The notes under the pieces were generated by a model that did not search any database, was not told the DNA's origin, and was given only the letters and a program-made list of their open reading frames with translations. The translations under genes and the position numbers were made by a program. A DNA stretch of 64,000 nt from Hemerocallis citrina (taxonomy: Eukaryota; Streptophyta; Magnoliopsida; Asparagales; Asphodelaceae). Shown in pieces: positions 47,454 through 57,455 of this stretch. Location of the stretch: contig CM030358.1 in NCBI GenBank assembly GCA_017893485.1, positions 145,590,393 through 145,654,392 on the forward strand. Direction: 5' to 3'. How positions within the stretch are numbered: the first letter of the stretch is position 1; each line of letters starts with the position of its first letter.

Positions 47454-48513
47454 CAGTGTTTTGAAAATCGGCCTAGCCTAGGCATTTCAGAAAATCGGGG
47501 TATGAATCTAGGCGGGTTTAAGCAGATTTAAGCGGGTCTAGGCAGATCTACATCGGGTCTAGGCGGTCTAGACCGCTTAGGACCCAAACAACTTTTTTAA
47601 CTTATTGTTTTTCGAATTTTCTTTTACTGTATATCCATGATATGCTAAGCAGAGTAGCAAACTATCCATTGGATTTGAAAGTGATTATGTTTAATTTACA
47701 AATGATAATCACCTTTTTTGTGTGTTTTTCCCTTATTGTATATACCGGATTTGTTAAGCATAGTATCACACTATCCATTAAGGATAAAAAGTGATTATGT
47801 TTAAATTACAAATGATAATCACCTTTTTTGTGTGTATATTTTCTCTTATTGTATATACCAAATTTGTTAAGCAGAGTAGCATACTATCCATTATTCTGAG
47901 GATGTTAAAGTCATTGTGTTTAAATTATAAGTGATACTAATGAATAAATTAGTAGTACCTTCCACCATAAGTGCACATCTTTATAAATTTTCTTTAAATT
48001 AATATATTTTTCAAGTGACAGAATGCTCGTAAACAATGCATTTTTTTTCAATTCAGACAGACAAACTCAATTGTACATTTATACTTATATTATATGCCAT
48101 CTTCATAAATTTTGCTCATCAAACGTTCAAACTATAATTTGTTGAAGCTGACAGAGACTAATATTCTTATATTCATATTCCCAAGCGGGCAATGTTAATG
48201 CATTAGCAATACTTAAGAGGAGTTGTTATTTTGGATGGATATTCTTTATGTTCACCGATACAATAATACACTAATTCGACTTTGTAAAGCTCTCTTGCAA
48301 TTGTAAGAAGAAAATTCAAGAGCATGAACGGATAGCAATAAAGTGTAAGAAAGGGCAACAACGAAACAAAACCAAAAGATCAATAAATTAATAAATAATA
48401 AAATAAATAAATAAAACCGCCTAGCGCCTAGCCACTTAAGTCCCGCTTACAAGGTCTAGGCGCTAGGCCCCCATCGGCCGCCCGACTACCGCCTAGCAAC
48501 TTTTAGAACATTG
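47454..48513. mobile_element. Non-autonomous hAT-type transposon
   Basis: Starts CAGTGTTTTGAAAATCGGCC and ends, inverted, CAATGTTCTAAAAGTTGC. The 8-bp duplication GGAGAAGG is exact (47446-47453 and 48514-48521). Subterminal regions repeat CTAGGCG/CGCCTAG words. An internal AT-rich part has three diverged tandem units with AAATTATAAGTGATA and CACCTTTTTTGTGTG. 1060 bp, no transposase. Confidence 0.88.
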
Positions 48514-48612
48514 GGAGAAGGTGGGTTAGGGACCTGACTTCTTTTTTTTTGTAAGAGAACCCTAATTTTATTATATTTTTTGGAAAATTATTGTGTATAC
48601 TTTTCTAGCTCA

Positions 48613-48752
48613 TGTGAATAGATAGTATAGAGATAGAAAAGAATACTTTATTGGATACTTATAACTGAATACAATGTCTCTTATATATAGGTTAGTACAA
48701 GGAGTAATCTAATCTAATTCTGATGTGGGACTAAACTAAGTCTACTTTAACA
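48613..48752 (-). repeat. Copia 5' LTR
   Basis: 140 bp, the partner of 37497-37637. On the minus strand it starts TGTTAAAGTAG and ends CTATTCACA. The bases after it, TGAGCTAG, look like a primer site TGGTATCAGAGCTAG that has lost its middle. Confidence 0.8.
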
Positions 48753-49337
48753 GCTTTAACCATAAACATAGTCTCTTTTTTTGCTCTGCTTTCTGCTTCC
48801 TACAACCTTATTTCCCTCTTATTTTCTCTCCTGTCCTCTCCTCTCCTCTCGTGTTTTTTTTTTCCTTTCATCCCCTGTTCCTAAATCATAATCAAATAAT
48901 AAACTCTTAAAACTGGACCTTACCCTACATTACTTTTCCAATCGTTTAAAGAGCAACCGCCATGGCATCAACCAATCAGAACCAAAATTTTTGGAGAAGA
49001 CTGAAGAAATGAAGAAACCAAGATCTCTTAGAGACCAGTTAAATGCGAGTTAGTAAGTCCTTGTATTCTTCCCCTGTTAGTCATTAGTTTACTATATGAA
49101 CCATAGATCAGTGTTAGAATTACTGATAGTGAAGTCAATGTCAATTTATGTCTTTCAAAGAAAAAGCTAGAACAATGTACTCCGAGTGGACAATCAGAAC
49201 TTTAGAATCTTAGATGACAGGAGACAAAAGTAAATAAACCGAATACAAACATTAGATCGGCTCACATCATCACCAAACATATCCCCAATGAACTAGGAAA
49301 ATTATCTAGGTCAAACAACAATGATTCAATATCTCAC
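48753..49337 (-). other. Remaining intron sequence between copia and exon 4
   Basis: AT-rich, no ORF or transposon end recognised. The G3-coding exon is not here. Confidence 0.6.
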
Positions 49338-49439
49338 CATTTGGAGAATGTATGCTAAGATGAATTGGAACAGAAGAGATCCCCTTGCCCCAACCAGTTT
49401 CTCTATCAGTTTCATCTGCAATCTCCTTCCTTACAAGAG
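49338..49439 (-). pseudogene. DRP1A-like exon 4
   Basis: Encodes [20 protein letters not shown] and [13 protein letters not shown], the part just before the G3 box. Acceptor ATGAAG, donor G|GTGAGA, phase 1. The next family segment, which carries the DLPG Walker-B-like motif, is not found downstream; the following recognised exon is 23.9 kb away. Confidence 0.92.
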
Positions 49440-50463
49440 CTTCATGATATGAAAATGATTGTGAGTTATCAAGAAAACTAATTACCACAGAAGTTAAAGA
49501 CACGACACGATATGAAAAAAAGTGTGAGTTATCAAGAAAACTATAATTAACACAGAAGTTAAAGACATGGCATGCATAACCTGACTACCCGAACAGAAAA
49601 GCATCTCGGCTAAAAGGGAGAAACATGTGTAGGTCAAGAACATTTGAACAAATATAATATGAACTGAAATCAAAGGGAGTAAATGTCAAGAGATGAGTAA
49701 ATGGGAAACAAACCAACATTAAAAAACCAAAACCAAGCAAGTTAGAGTAAATAACTCAAGGTTGCCAGTCTTATATGTGATGTCAACCAGATCAAGAAAA
49801 TGTTATATTACCTTGTCAAGTAACAATCTCAAAACGGTAGAAAAATAGTAAACATGTGAATTTATCAATGGATTAACTATTTTTTCTCAAATATCTCTAG
49901 TTAGTCCTTTTGAGACAAAGACCAATCTTTTCCAACCTACTGAAATCTATTTGTCAGGGTTCATAGAACTTCATACAAGAGATATATATAAATAGGTATG
50001 TCAGCCTACCAGCATCAATTTTTACCAACTATATTGAAGGTCAGTGCATTAAAATGTAATATTAACTGGAAAGATAATGTCTAACAGGCCTAAAATAAAA
50101 CCAAACTAGATATGCATCTATTAAGGGTAAATCAAATACATTGTTAATCAGGGAAAATAGAATACATGAACATAGTCAAACACTCTTGATCCAATACAAT
50201 AAAAGTGAACGTTTTTCCAGTTGCAGTATGAGTATCAGCACATTGGTTATGAGAAATGATATTAGGAAACATAGATCCGTATCCTATGCAAGTCAGCATT
50301 AATTGCAACTTCTTTCTAAGCCTTTTACTTATTAAAAATAATGTACATTTTTGCACATTTCGTCACTTATCTCTGCTCTACAACTTTGCTTCTAAATCTG
50401 GCTGTAACAAGTGTGTTTGATCAATGCTAATATACAATCTTACTATCAGAATAATATAGTTAC
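49440..50463 (-). other. Intron between DRP1A-like exons 3 and 4
   Basis: 1.0 kb, AT-rich. GATATGAAAA..GTGTGAGTTATCAAGAAAACTA-like words at 49446-49485 and 49509-49545 form a short local duplication. Nothing else recognised. Confidence 0.7.
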
Positions 50464-50568
50464 CAAAATCTGTAAATTTCTTCCTTGGGAGGTGCATAAA
50501 TTCTGCATATTCTCTCCCTTCATCAATTTTTAGAAGTTGCAGCACGAGAGGCCGGCGAGTAACAATTC
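50464..50568 (-). pseudogene. DRP1A-like exon 3 (switch I region)
   Basis: Encodes [11 protein letters not shown], holding the conserved switch threonine, then [16 protein letters not shown]. Compared with the usual DEG(S/T)REYAEF, one residue is missing (DEGREYAEF). Acceptor CTGCAG, donor G|GTAACT, phase 1 at both ends. Confidence 0.93.
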
Positions 50569-50677
50569 CTGCAGTATATATAATTAGCATCATTCACTTA
50601 ATATTCTAAAGAACTGTGAATAATAGGTATTAAACAAATATATCACAAAATATTTATTTTGCAGCTTTACAGTGTAC

Positions 50678-50741
50678 CTGATCCCCTTGGTAAAAAATCT
50701 TTGCCAACTATGCTTTCCAACACTGAGGACTTTCCAGAACT
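50678..50741 (-). pseudogene. DRP1A-like exon 2 (P-loop)
   Basis: Encodes SSGKSSVLESIVGKDFLPRG, completing the GGQSSGKSS P-loop begun in exon 1. The acceptor is TCTAG and the donor G|GTACAC, ending in phase 1. Too short to form an ORF of its own. Confidence 0.93.
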
Positions 50742-51683
50742 CTAGATACAAAAACATCATGTAATCATAAAACACCATCAAATTAGTATTACCGATTATC
50801 TTGCTTATTAGGTGATAGAAGATGAACACAAATCATCCTGTATAATCAGGTCATGAATTTCACAGAGAACATCTAGGGTTTCAATCATACTTCAAGGAGC
50901 TATAAATGATACAATATACTCAGATATATAATACAGATAATATTAGAGATTTTTAAGATAAATCACATTCAATAAGGTATCCAGCCCAAAGTTCTGGAAC
51001 TAATGACTGACAAAGAGTGACAGGTGGGACCCAGCACACTCCCGAGGGTTGGTATGATATCTCAATGCTGTGGTTAGATTGTAATTATCATAGCGCTTTT
51101 CAACCCAAATAGAAGGATTTTAAATACTCAAGACAACATAATAATTTGTTGCTTTTTAAACTCAATCTATATCTCTAAATTTTTCTCTGTTTCTTGCTTT
51201 TTCTGGCATTCAGACCCCACAAAATGAAATAACCCAACCCAGGCGATAATCGATCCCTAGTCACCTCTACCTGGACTGCAACGAACATGTCGTTGTTCAC
51301 CTGCACTACACGTGCAATTCCAAGAAGTGGGTCCCACAAAAATGACATAACATTCTCAAACACGCGCGCTCAGACACAAAATCTCATACTTTCAAATCTC
51401 TACATACAAAAACAGCAATTACTTTAACACCAAAAAAGAGCGCATTAACAAAATAAACATGGAAACCTCTATGTTCCAACATTCAAATTCTAAATTTCCC
51501 TATCGATGAAAAAAGGAGACAGAATTATGAGAGAAATCAAGAAACCCTAATTAGAAAAGACTAAAAGTGATTACAGCACTCAATCACAAAATTCTAACAA
51601 CCAAATCAAGAAATCAAACATCAAGAACCTAAAAAGGGAAAAGGAAAGGATCGGATCTTGAAATGCGAGGACGGAGATCGGAC
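50742..51683 (-). other. First intron of the DRP1A-like gene
   Basis: 942 bp, no transposon recognised. Confidence 0.75.
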
Positions 51684-51812
51684 CTGGCCTCCGACGACGG
51701 CGATGGCCGGAAGCGAGTCCCAGAGCGTCGGCAACGCGCTCTCTTCGCCGTGGTCGCTGAGCAGAGTGCAAGCTCGTTGGAGTTTGTTGATCAAGGCGAT
51801 CAAATTCTCCAT
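51684..51812 (-). pseudogene. DRP1A-like exon 1 (start to P-loop)
   Basis: ATG at 51812 opens [15 protein letters not shown] and runs to AIAVVGGQ, the first half of the GTP-binding P-loop. The donor is CAG|GTCCG at 51683. Forty-three codons, no break. The start is the family's usual MENLI start, preceded by a CT-rich leader. Confidence 0.93.
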
Positions 51813-51857
51813 TGTGATGGATTGAGACGGAACGGGAATCAGAGCACGAAAGAGGGT

Positions 51858-51860
51858 GAT

Positions 51861-51897
<37 letters not shown>

Positions 51898-51902
51898 AGG
51901 GT
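51858..51902 (-). promoter_or_regulatory. CT-repeat in the probable 5' leader of the DRP1A-like gene
   Basis: On the minus strand (CCCT)n and (CT)n, with about 14 CT units, lie some 50 bases upstream of the start codon. Such tracts are common in plant 5' leaders. Transcription start not determined. Confidence 0.5.
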
Positions 51903-52205
51903 GGTTACAACTTTAAAAGGGGACGAAAACGAAGTGACGGGCGTATGAATCGGATCTTCGTAATTTCGGCTTTTTGCAAAGAAACGCCTGTTCCTATAAT
52001 CCTATGAATATTTCAAGTATGTAACTACAGATATTGGCAATGTCTTATTTTATTTTTAATTGAAATATTCGATTTTTATGTAACCGTGAATCTTTGCTTC
52101 ATATAATTCTACCACTACAACTATTATGACACCAAAAATAAATAAATAAATATAAAAAAGAAACAACTTGTTCATTTTTTTTGATATTGCAACTTATTTG
52201 TAAAT
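51903..52205 (-). promoter_or_regulatory. Remaining upstream region of the DRP1A-like gene
   Basis: Only about 300 bases lie between the leader and the LINE-derived sequence. AT-rich, with no clear TATA box at an expected distance. The promoter is therefore short or disrupted. Confidence 0.4.
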
Positions 52206-52442
52206 ATGAAGAACAGGATAACACGGCAGGAGGGATGGACTTATAGGGGAAATATCCATTCGGAGGATAACGCAGCAGGAGAAGGTACCTCTAAATCTAA
52301 TTGTTCTGTCCTTAATTCGTTATCTAATGATTCGCTCATTTACTTCGCTAACTTGTATGGTCTAGCCATGGGTTCCACTAATGCTGAACAATTATCCAAC
52401 CTAGCTATCATTAGAGAGGACACCAAGCTAGGCTCTAACTAA
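52206..52442 (+). pseudogene. Possible LINE ORF1 tail
   Basis: A 78-codon frame, hydrophilic, ending 58 bases before ORF2. Position and composition fit the C-terminal tail of a plant L1 ORF1, but the zinc knuckle and RNA-binding parts are missing, so this is inference from context. Confidence 0.4.
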
Positions 52443-52500
52443 TCCCTGGGGTCCTTTGGGGAGGGGGGCGCTCTAATTTTAGGAGTTTATACGGTTTTTT

Positions 52501-54504
52501 ATGTTATACATATTTTGGAACGTTAGAGGGATGTGCCTAAAATTGAAGAAAAGAGCGATAGGTGTGACTATAGCCAAGAGTCGGCCTGAAATTTGTGGGT
52601 TCCAAGAAACTAGAATTGAAACCCCTATAGAGGAGGATTTCACTTCTATCAGAGGGTTGGCTGACTTCCACTGGCATTTTAAGCCAGCTAGGGGCTACTC
52701 TGGAGGGATCGCGGTAGGAGCTAGTTCTTCCTCCTTCGAGATAGTCGACGAATTTATTGGGGCCTACACGGTATCTATTAGAATTAGACGTCGACGAGAT
52801 GATTGGCCACAGACTGTTACTAGTGTCTATGGCCCATACGACAGTAGATTGCGTCAAGAGTTGTGGTCGGAATTAAGATGCATTAGGAACAAATGGGATG
52901 GGGCGTGGATAATAGGAGGGGATTTTAACATCACTAGATTCCAGGATGAGCATAAAGCGAAGACCCACAGTAGCTATGATCGAGACTCGTTCAACAAGAC
53001 GATAGAGGATTTAGATTTACTGGAACTAGAGATGACTGATAGGAAATTTACTTGGTCTAACATGCAGCGAGATCCTATTATGGCCAAGTTAGATCGAGTC
53101 CTAGTGTCGAACGATTGGGAGGATGTTTTTCCCTTAGCAAAGGTCAAGTCCGCCCTACGATACACTTCAGACCATCTGCCTCTGCTGATCGATTGTGGGT
53201 TTAAAGAGAGAAAGAAACACTTCAACGTCAAATTCGAGAAAGCATGGACAGTCTGCGAGGAGACTAGGGAAGTTATCGCCGATTCGTGGAATGCTACCAC
53301 CATCCAGGGAACAGCAGTGGGAATTTGGGTAGAGAAGACAAGGAGGTTAAGAAAGAGGTTAAAAGATTGGGCTAGACAAAAAATGAGAGATATTCATCTC
53401 AGACGGGAGTCGCTCGCCTGCAGGATTTCACAGTTGGAAAGTGCACAAGAGGATAGAGACCTACAGAACTCGGAGAAAGATGAACTTGCTGATAAAAGAC
53501 TCGACCTACAACAAATAGGGAAGATGGAGGAATTATACTGGCAACAGAGAGCGAGAGTTCAGTGGCTTAGAGAGGGAGACGCTAACACAAAAAATTTTCG
53601 CAAGGTCGCAAATGGAAGGAAAAGACAGAACCATATCACGGGTATCACTGTACACGGACTTTGGACGGAAAACGAAGACATGATCAAGGAGCACCTAGAT
53701 ACACACTTTCACGACCTATTAGGACGAGATTCTGCTAGTAGATGTGCGATGGCTCAGGATATGTGGAGTTCCTCCAGAATAGATGGGAGTGATGGGATCG
53801 AATCGAGATTCACAGAAACAGAGGTGTTAGATGCTATAAAGAAGTTAGGCCAAGACAAGGCCCCAGGGCCAGACGGGTTCCCGATTTTTTTCTTCAGAAT
53901 TTACTAGCATATCATTAGAGAAGACCTCTTAAATATCTTCCATGAACTATACGACGGAGTAGCTAATCTAGATAGGTTAAATTATGCAAATATTATCCTA
54001 GTCCCGAAGAAAAACGAGGTTATCACCCACGAGGACCTCAGACCAATAAGTTTACTGAACAGATCGTTCAAAATAATAACAAAGGTGTTAGCCCAAAGAT
54101 TAGCCCCTAACCTTAACGAGGTTATCGCTCCATCGCAACGTGGGTTCATTAGTGGGAGGGATATTATGGACAGTATAGCTGCAGCACAGGAAATTGTGTT
54201 CAGAGGTTACAGAGCAAAAGTCGACGGCTTTATCCTTAACCTCGATTTTTAGAAAGCTTACGACTCAGTTTCCTGGGACAGCGTGGATGAGGCACTTAAG
54301 CTTAAAGGCTTTGGCCCAAAATGGAGATTATGGATGAACAAGTGCATTAGAGGAGGGAAATCGTATATCCAGGTGAACGGATGGTTAGGGAAAGAGATCC
54401 GATGCAAGAGAGGACTACGACAAATGGATCCTCTGTCGTCCCTTCTCTTCGCTATTGTGGTCGACGGATTAGCAGAAATGATTAGAAGAGCTATGAAAAA
54501 TGAC
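52501..54504 (+). pseudogene. LINE ORF2: endonuclease and partial reverse transcriptase
   Basis: The endonuclease domain carries its expected motifs: WNVRG (residues 6-10), QETR (35-38), GGDFN (139-143) and TSDHLPL (222-228). A basic coiled region follows (about 280-360), then W-REGD-NTKNF and LGQDKAPGPDGFP leading into reverse transcriptase. TAG at 53905 ends the first frame. Reading continues NYANIILVPKK, DLRPISLLN, PSQRGFISGRDIMDSI and LNLDF, another TAG at 54250 where a glutamate is usual, then KAYDSVSW and GLRQMDPLSSLLF. It ends before the YADD box at the Tat insertion. Endonuclease nicks target DNA and RT copies LINE RNA. Confidence 0.92.
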
Positions 54505-55083
54505 TGATATGGCTAAAAATAGGATTAAATCGGGACCGTTCACATCGGACACGAATCTTAAAGCTCAGGGGTAAAACGGTAATTTCACCTACTAACGGGT
54601 CTGAAATGGGAACTGTGTCTTTCTTCACGACCTAATAACCCACGAACGGATCCACCTCAACTGGGTATGGGTCCCAACCCGATCCAGCAGGATAGAATTA
54701 GGGTTCCTGATTAGTCCTAATCAACAGCCCTGATTCACATCTATCCTTTTACTGGGAATTAGGGATTACATTCCTAATCTGATCACAGGGATCACATTCC
54801 TAATCTGATCCCAACGGCGACTATAAATACCCCCCATCCACCACCATTAAGAGGTAATCAATCTTTTTCCAGTTTACGCTCTTTCATAATCATTCCTGAT
54901 TACTGACTTGAGCGTCGGAGGGTGCGTGGCCGGGATCAACCCCGGTGTCTTGCACTTTTTGCAGGTGAACGGCGGGAGTCAACGGTCAAACTCCGGCAGA
55001 ACAGGATTCAGGTTTGCTATTCAGATTTTCCAAGAATCCATAAATACTATCTGTTTGCCCCCACACTAGATTTAGCGGTAACA
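54505..55083 (+). repeat. Tat-type 5' LTR
   Basis: Starts TGATATGGCTAAAA and ends GCGGTAACA right before the primer site. 579 bp. Shares TATAAATA, GGTAATCAATCTTTTTCC and CAACCCCGGTGT with the LTR at 11407-11989. Confidence 0.85.
54822..54829 (+). promoter_or_regulatory. TATA box of the Tat-type LTR
   Basis: TATAAATA, also found in the related LTR at 11732-11739 on the minus strand, followed in both by the conserved GGTAATCAATC block. Confidence 0.65.
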
Positions 55084-55084
55084 G

Positions 55085-55103
55085 ATTGGCGCCGTCTGTG
55101 GGA
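55085..55103 (+). other. Primer-binding region of the Tat-type element
   Basis: ATTGGCGCCGTCTGTGGGA, one base after the LTR end. TGGCGCCGTCTGTGG is the usual site of this lineage. Confidence 0.8.
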
Positions 55104-55138
55104 ACCGAAAAAGCAACCTGACCTAACTTCATCAACGA

Positions 55139-55933
55139 TGCTAGTTTCAAGCCATGCATCCAAAACAGAAGGGGAAGGCAGCGGTCTCCAACCGAAGAAC
55201 CACTTCTCTTCCTCCTCTCCCTCCTCTGGTTCAAGGTGCTCCTACTCAACAGGCCCCTCAAGGGTCTCGGGAGGCTGCCCAGGGGGGCTCCCGTCAAAGT
55301 CGTCTGAAGCAACATCCTCCTTACGACTAAGTCACGGGTCCCAATCCTTCAGTTGAATCCCTGGCTTCTCAAAGCTCTCCCGAGCGAGATCTTCGTCAAG
55401 TAATTGACGACCGCCAAAAGGGGGTCGACCTTAAAACTCGCCTGAATGGATGGCGGGCCCTTGGTCGAGTCCATCAACCAGAGAACTCAGGAGCTTCAAG
55501 AATCCGAACCCCCCGACGACCGAGGACTAGAAGATCCCCTCCCCCGAGGAGGCAAAGAGGGTCCCCTCAGCGTCATCGACGGAGAACTCATTCTCCAGTA
55601 AGCCGAGCCACACATAGGGACCGCCAAGCTGGAGAGGCACCAGTCACAAGGGTAGATCTTCAAGACTTCCAAGCGACAGTCTTAAGGGCCCTCAATATCG
55701 CCCCCAAGAACGATCAGAGGCCACCTACTCATGAACCAGCTAGGAGCCACCGCCTTCACACTCTCAGTCCTCGTCCTTCTCCAAGCTACCATCGCCGCAG
55801 CCCCAGTCCATCCTCGTACGAAGATGAGTCCCGAGGCTCGGCAAGATATGATCAAAGAGAAGACTCAGTCTACCGCCGTCTCCACGAGATTGAGAGGCGC
55901 CTCGGCCGAATTGACAAGGAAGAAGAGCAATGG
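55139..55933 (+). pseudogene. N-terminal gag region of the Tat-type element, frame-broken
   Basis: Opens with an ATG at 55138-55140 in a serine- and basic-rich frame that stops at 55354. Proline-, arginine- and glutamate-rich frames then alternate up to the intact capsid frame. Low complexity; identified by position. Confidence 0.5.
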
Positions 55934-56833
55934 GTGATAAACCTCCGCCCGAGCAGACCTCCATTCTCTCGCACCATCATGGAGGCCCCCATCCCAGAAA
56001 ACTTCAAGCTGCCTCACTTCGAGACATATACCGGGGAGTCGGACCCCGCAGATCACATAGAGAGTTTCAAAACTCTCATGATGATCCACCATGCTTCAGA
56101 CGCCCTCCTCTGCAAGATCTTCCCTACCACGCTGAAGGGGTCTGCGCGAGAATGGTACTCTCGACTCGCCCCGGCCTCTATCTTCTCATTCGATCAGTTC
56201 GAAGGGCTCTTCCTTACTCATTTTCTGAGTAGCCGCCGAGCTGAGAAAACAAGTGTATCTCTGGTGACCCTCAACCAAGAAAAGGGTGAACGCCTAAGAG
56301 ATTACGTTCGACGCTTCACCGCTGAAGCCCGGTCCATTCCCTCCCTCAACCAGTCAGTAGTCTCTGCCGCATTCGAGCGCAACGTCACTAATGCCAACCT
56401 CAGGGCATCCCTTGCCAAGAAGCCTCCTCGGAACTTCTCAGAGCTTCTACTTAGGGTGGAGAAGTACATACGGGCGGAAGATGCTCTCAATCCCCTTGCT
56501 CTTGAGGAGACATCTTCCGGGAACAAACAGAAGAACACAAGTGAAGAGGGATCCCAAAAATCCCAGAAGGACAGTAATGGCCAGTACCGCTCGACTCCAC
56601 GTTTTGCGAAGTTCACCCCCCTCATTGCTAATATATCAGAAGTCCCTATGGAGGTGGACAAGGAAAGACTACTCCGCGCTCCCCCTAGAATGAATACCCC
56701 TGGCAAGAAGAAGAACAAAGATAAGTGGTGACACTTTCACAGGGACCACGACCACGACACGGATGATTGTCGAGCTCTGAAGGAGGAGATCGAAGAACTC
56801 ATACAGCGGGGGCACCTGACCAAGTTCGTTTAA
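55934..56833 (+). pseudogene. Gag capsid of the Tat-type element
   Basis: A 265-codon frame with the retrotransposon gag domain: PHFETYTGESDPADHIESFK, TLKGSAREWYSRLAP, FDQFEGLFLTHF and LNQEKGERLRDYVRRFTAEA. A TGA at 56729-56731 comes where CxFH is usual. The same frame goes on with [20 protein letters not shown] and [11 protein letters not shown], the zinc-knuckle-like end, stopping at 56831. A mostly intact capsid with a mutated knuckle. Confidence 0.88.
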
Positions 56834-57179
56834 AGGGAGGGGGCCGAGCTTCCCCCCTGAGGAGCGAACAAGCGAACAAAAAAGCCCGCCAAGCCTCAAG
56901 ACTCAAAATCTCCCAACTCCTACCAAGAGGTCTTCACCTTATTGTAGAAGTAGGATCTTGATTTTCAATAAGGCCGATGCTTGTAACTCGGCCAACAGCA
57001 TGTAATAATGGCTCGTCCTATTGAAGTAGCCACTTAGTTTATCTCAATAAAACTTTACATTTTTCATTGAAAATTATTGCTCTTGCTTCTCTATCTCTCC
57101 GAGTCACGACTCGCTAAATGGTGAGTTCAGAACCCAGCTTCTTCTACATGGCTGCTCCCGCAACTTACTAAGCTCTAAC
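56834..57179 (+). other. Non-coding part of the Tat-type element
   Basis: Follows gag directly without protease. Contains AATAAAA words near 57047 and leads into the tandem repeats. No ORF with family resemblance. Confidence 0.55.
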
Positions 57180-57455
57180 AACGAGTTCGGAGTCCAACAC
57201 TTGGCTCGATTCTGCTTCGGATAACTTGCTCTTAAGCGAGTTAGAAGTAGTTCGCCATTCGAAATTGCTCCCACAACCGTTGAATCCCTCTAACGACGAG
57301 TTCGGAGTCTAACACTTGCCTCGATTCCGCTTCAAATAACTTGCTCTTCAGCAAAGTTAGAAGTGGTTCGCCATTCGGAATTGTTCCCACAACCGTTGAT
57401 AATCCCTCTAACGACGAGTTCGAAGTCCAACACTTGGCTCGATTCTGCTTCGGAT
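57180..57455 (+). repeat. Tandem repeat, about 116-bp unit, 2.4 copies
   Basis: Units start near 57180, 57292 and 57410 with ACGAGTTCGGAGTCYAACAC and include TTCGCCATTCG and CCACAACCGTTGA. The third is cut after 46 bases by the next LTR. Tat/Ogre-group elements are known to carry tandem repeats in their 3' non-coding region. Confidence 0.85.

Larger units (their letters stand above)
37497..48752 (-). mobile_element. Ty1/copia element with nested insertions
   Basis: Short LTRs at 48613-48752 (5') and 37497-37637 (3') bracket gag, protease, integrase, RT and RNase H in copia order on the minus strand. Nested inside are hAT elements (38831-39694 and 47454-48513), a Mutator-like element (45578-46194), TRIM repeats, a uL22 fragment and a solo LTR. 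Frames carry many stops. The host gene reads in the same direction. Confidence 0.9.
25476..49337 (-). other. 23.9-kb gap between DRP1A-like exons, filled with transposons
   Basis: This gap lies where the G3 exon(s) should be. From low to high coordinates it holds a hAT element, a MITE, a tandem duplication, a Tourist-like MITE, a long-TIR element, a chromovirus, an LTR, and a copia element with at least six nested features. I searched the minus strand for the DLPG and SPANQD segments and did not find them. Confidence 0.75.
12229..51812 (-). pseudogene. Dynamin-related GTPase DRP1A-like, broken gene with 12 exons
   Basis: The twelve exons listed separately encode, in order, most of a plant DRP1A-type protein (family length about 610 residues; about 500 here). 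The family binds and hydrolyses GTP and assembles on membranes at the cell plate and plasma membrane. The order is GTPase domain with P-loop (exons 1-2), switch region VTRRP, G4 TKID, then stalk and effector region. All exons have AG/GT borders and compatible phases. Breaks are: exon(s) for the G3 DLPG part and about 68 residues not found between 49338 and 25475; an in-frame TAG at 19339-19341; about nine stalk residues missing at 20073; and no exon for the last ~45 residues. I infer a pseudogene. An assembly error or a separate functional copy elsewhere is possible. Confidence 0.85.
52206..54504 (+). mobile_element. L1-type LINE, cut at both ends
   Basis: Contains the end of a probable ORF1 (52206-52442) and ORF2 with endonuclease and the first half of reverse transcriptase. 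5' truncation is usual for LINEs. The 3' part is cut by the Tat LTR at 54505. It lies head to head with the dynamin-related gene. Confidence 0.88.
54505..57455 (+). mobile_element. Tat-type Ty3/gypsy element with gag only
   Basis: LTR, primer site, gag, then directly non-coding sequence with 116-bp tandem repeats. No protease, RT or integrase is seen, so it is a deletion derivative or non-autonomous element. Its right end is cut by the LTR at 57456. Confidence 0.8.

Noticed and set aside
47026..47485. Overlapping 119- to 151-codon frames in GC-rich sequence
   Set aside because: They occupy the copia leader and the edge of a hAT element; low-complexity R/G- and P/S-rich, no motif.
25476..49337. 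Hidden DRP1A G3 exon(s) among the transposons
   Set aside because: Reading the minus strand for DLPGLTKVAV- and SPANQD-like segments gave no candidate with splice borders. A translated search would be decisive.
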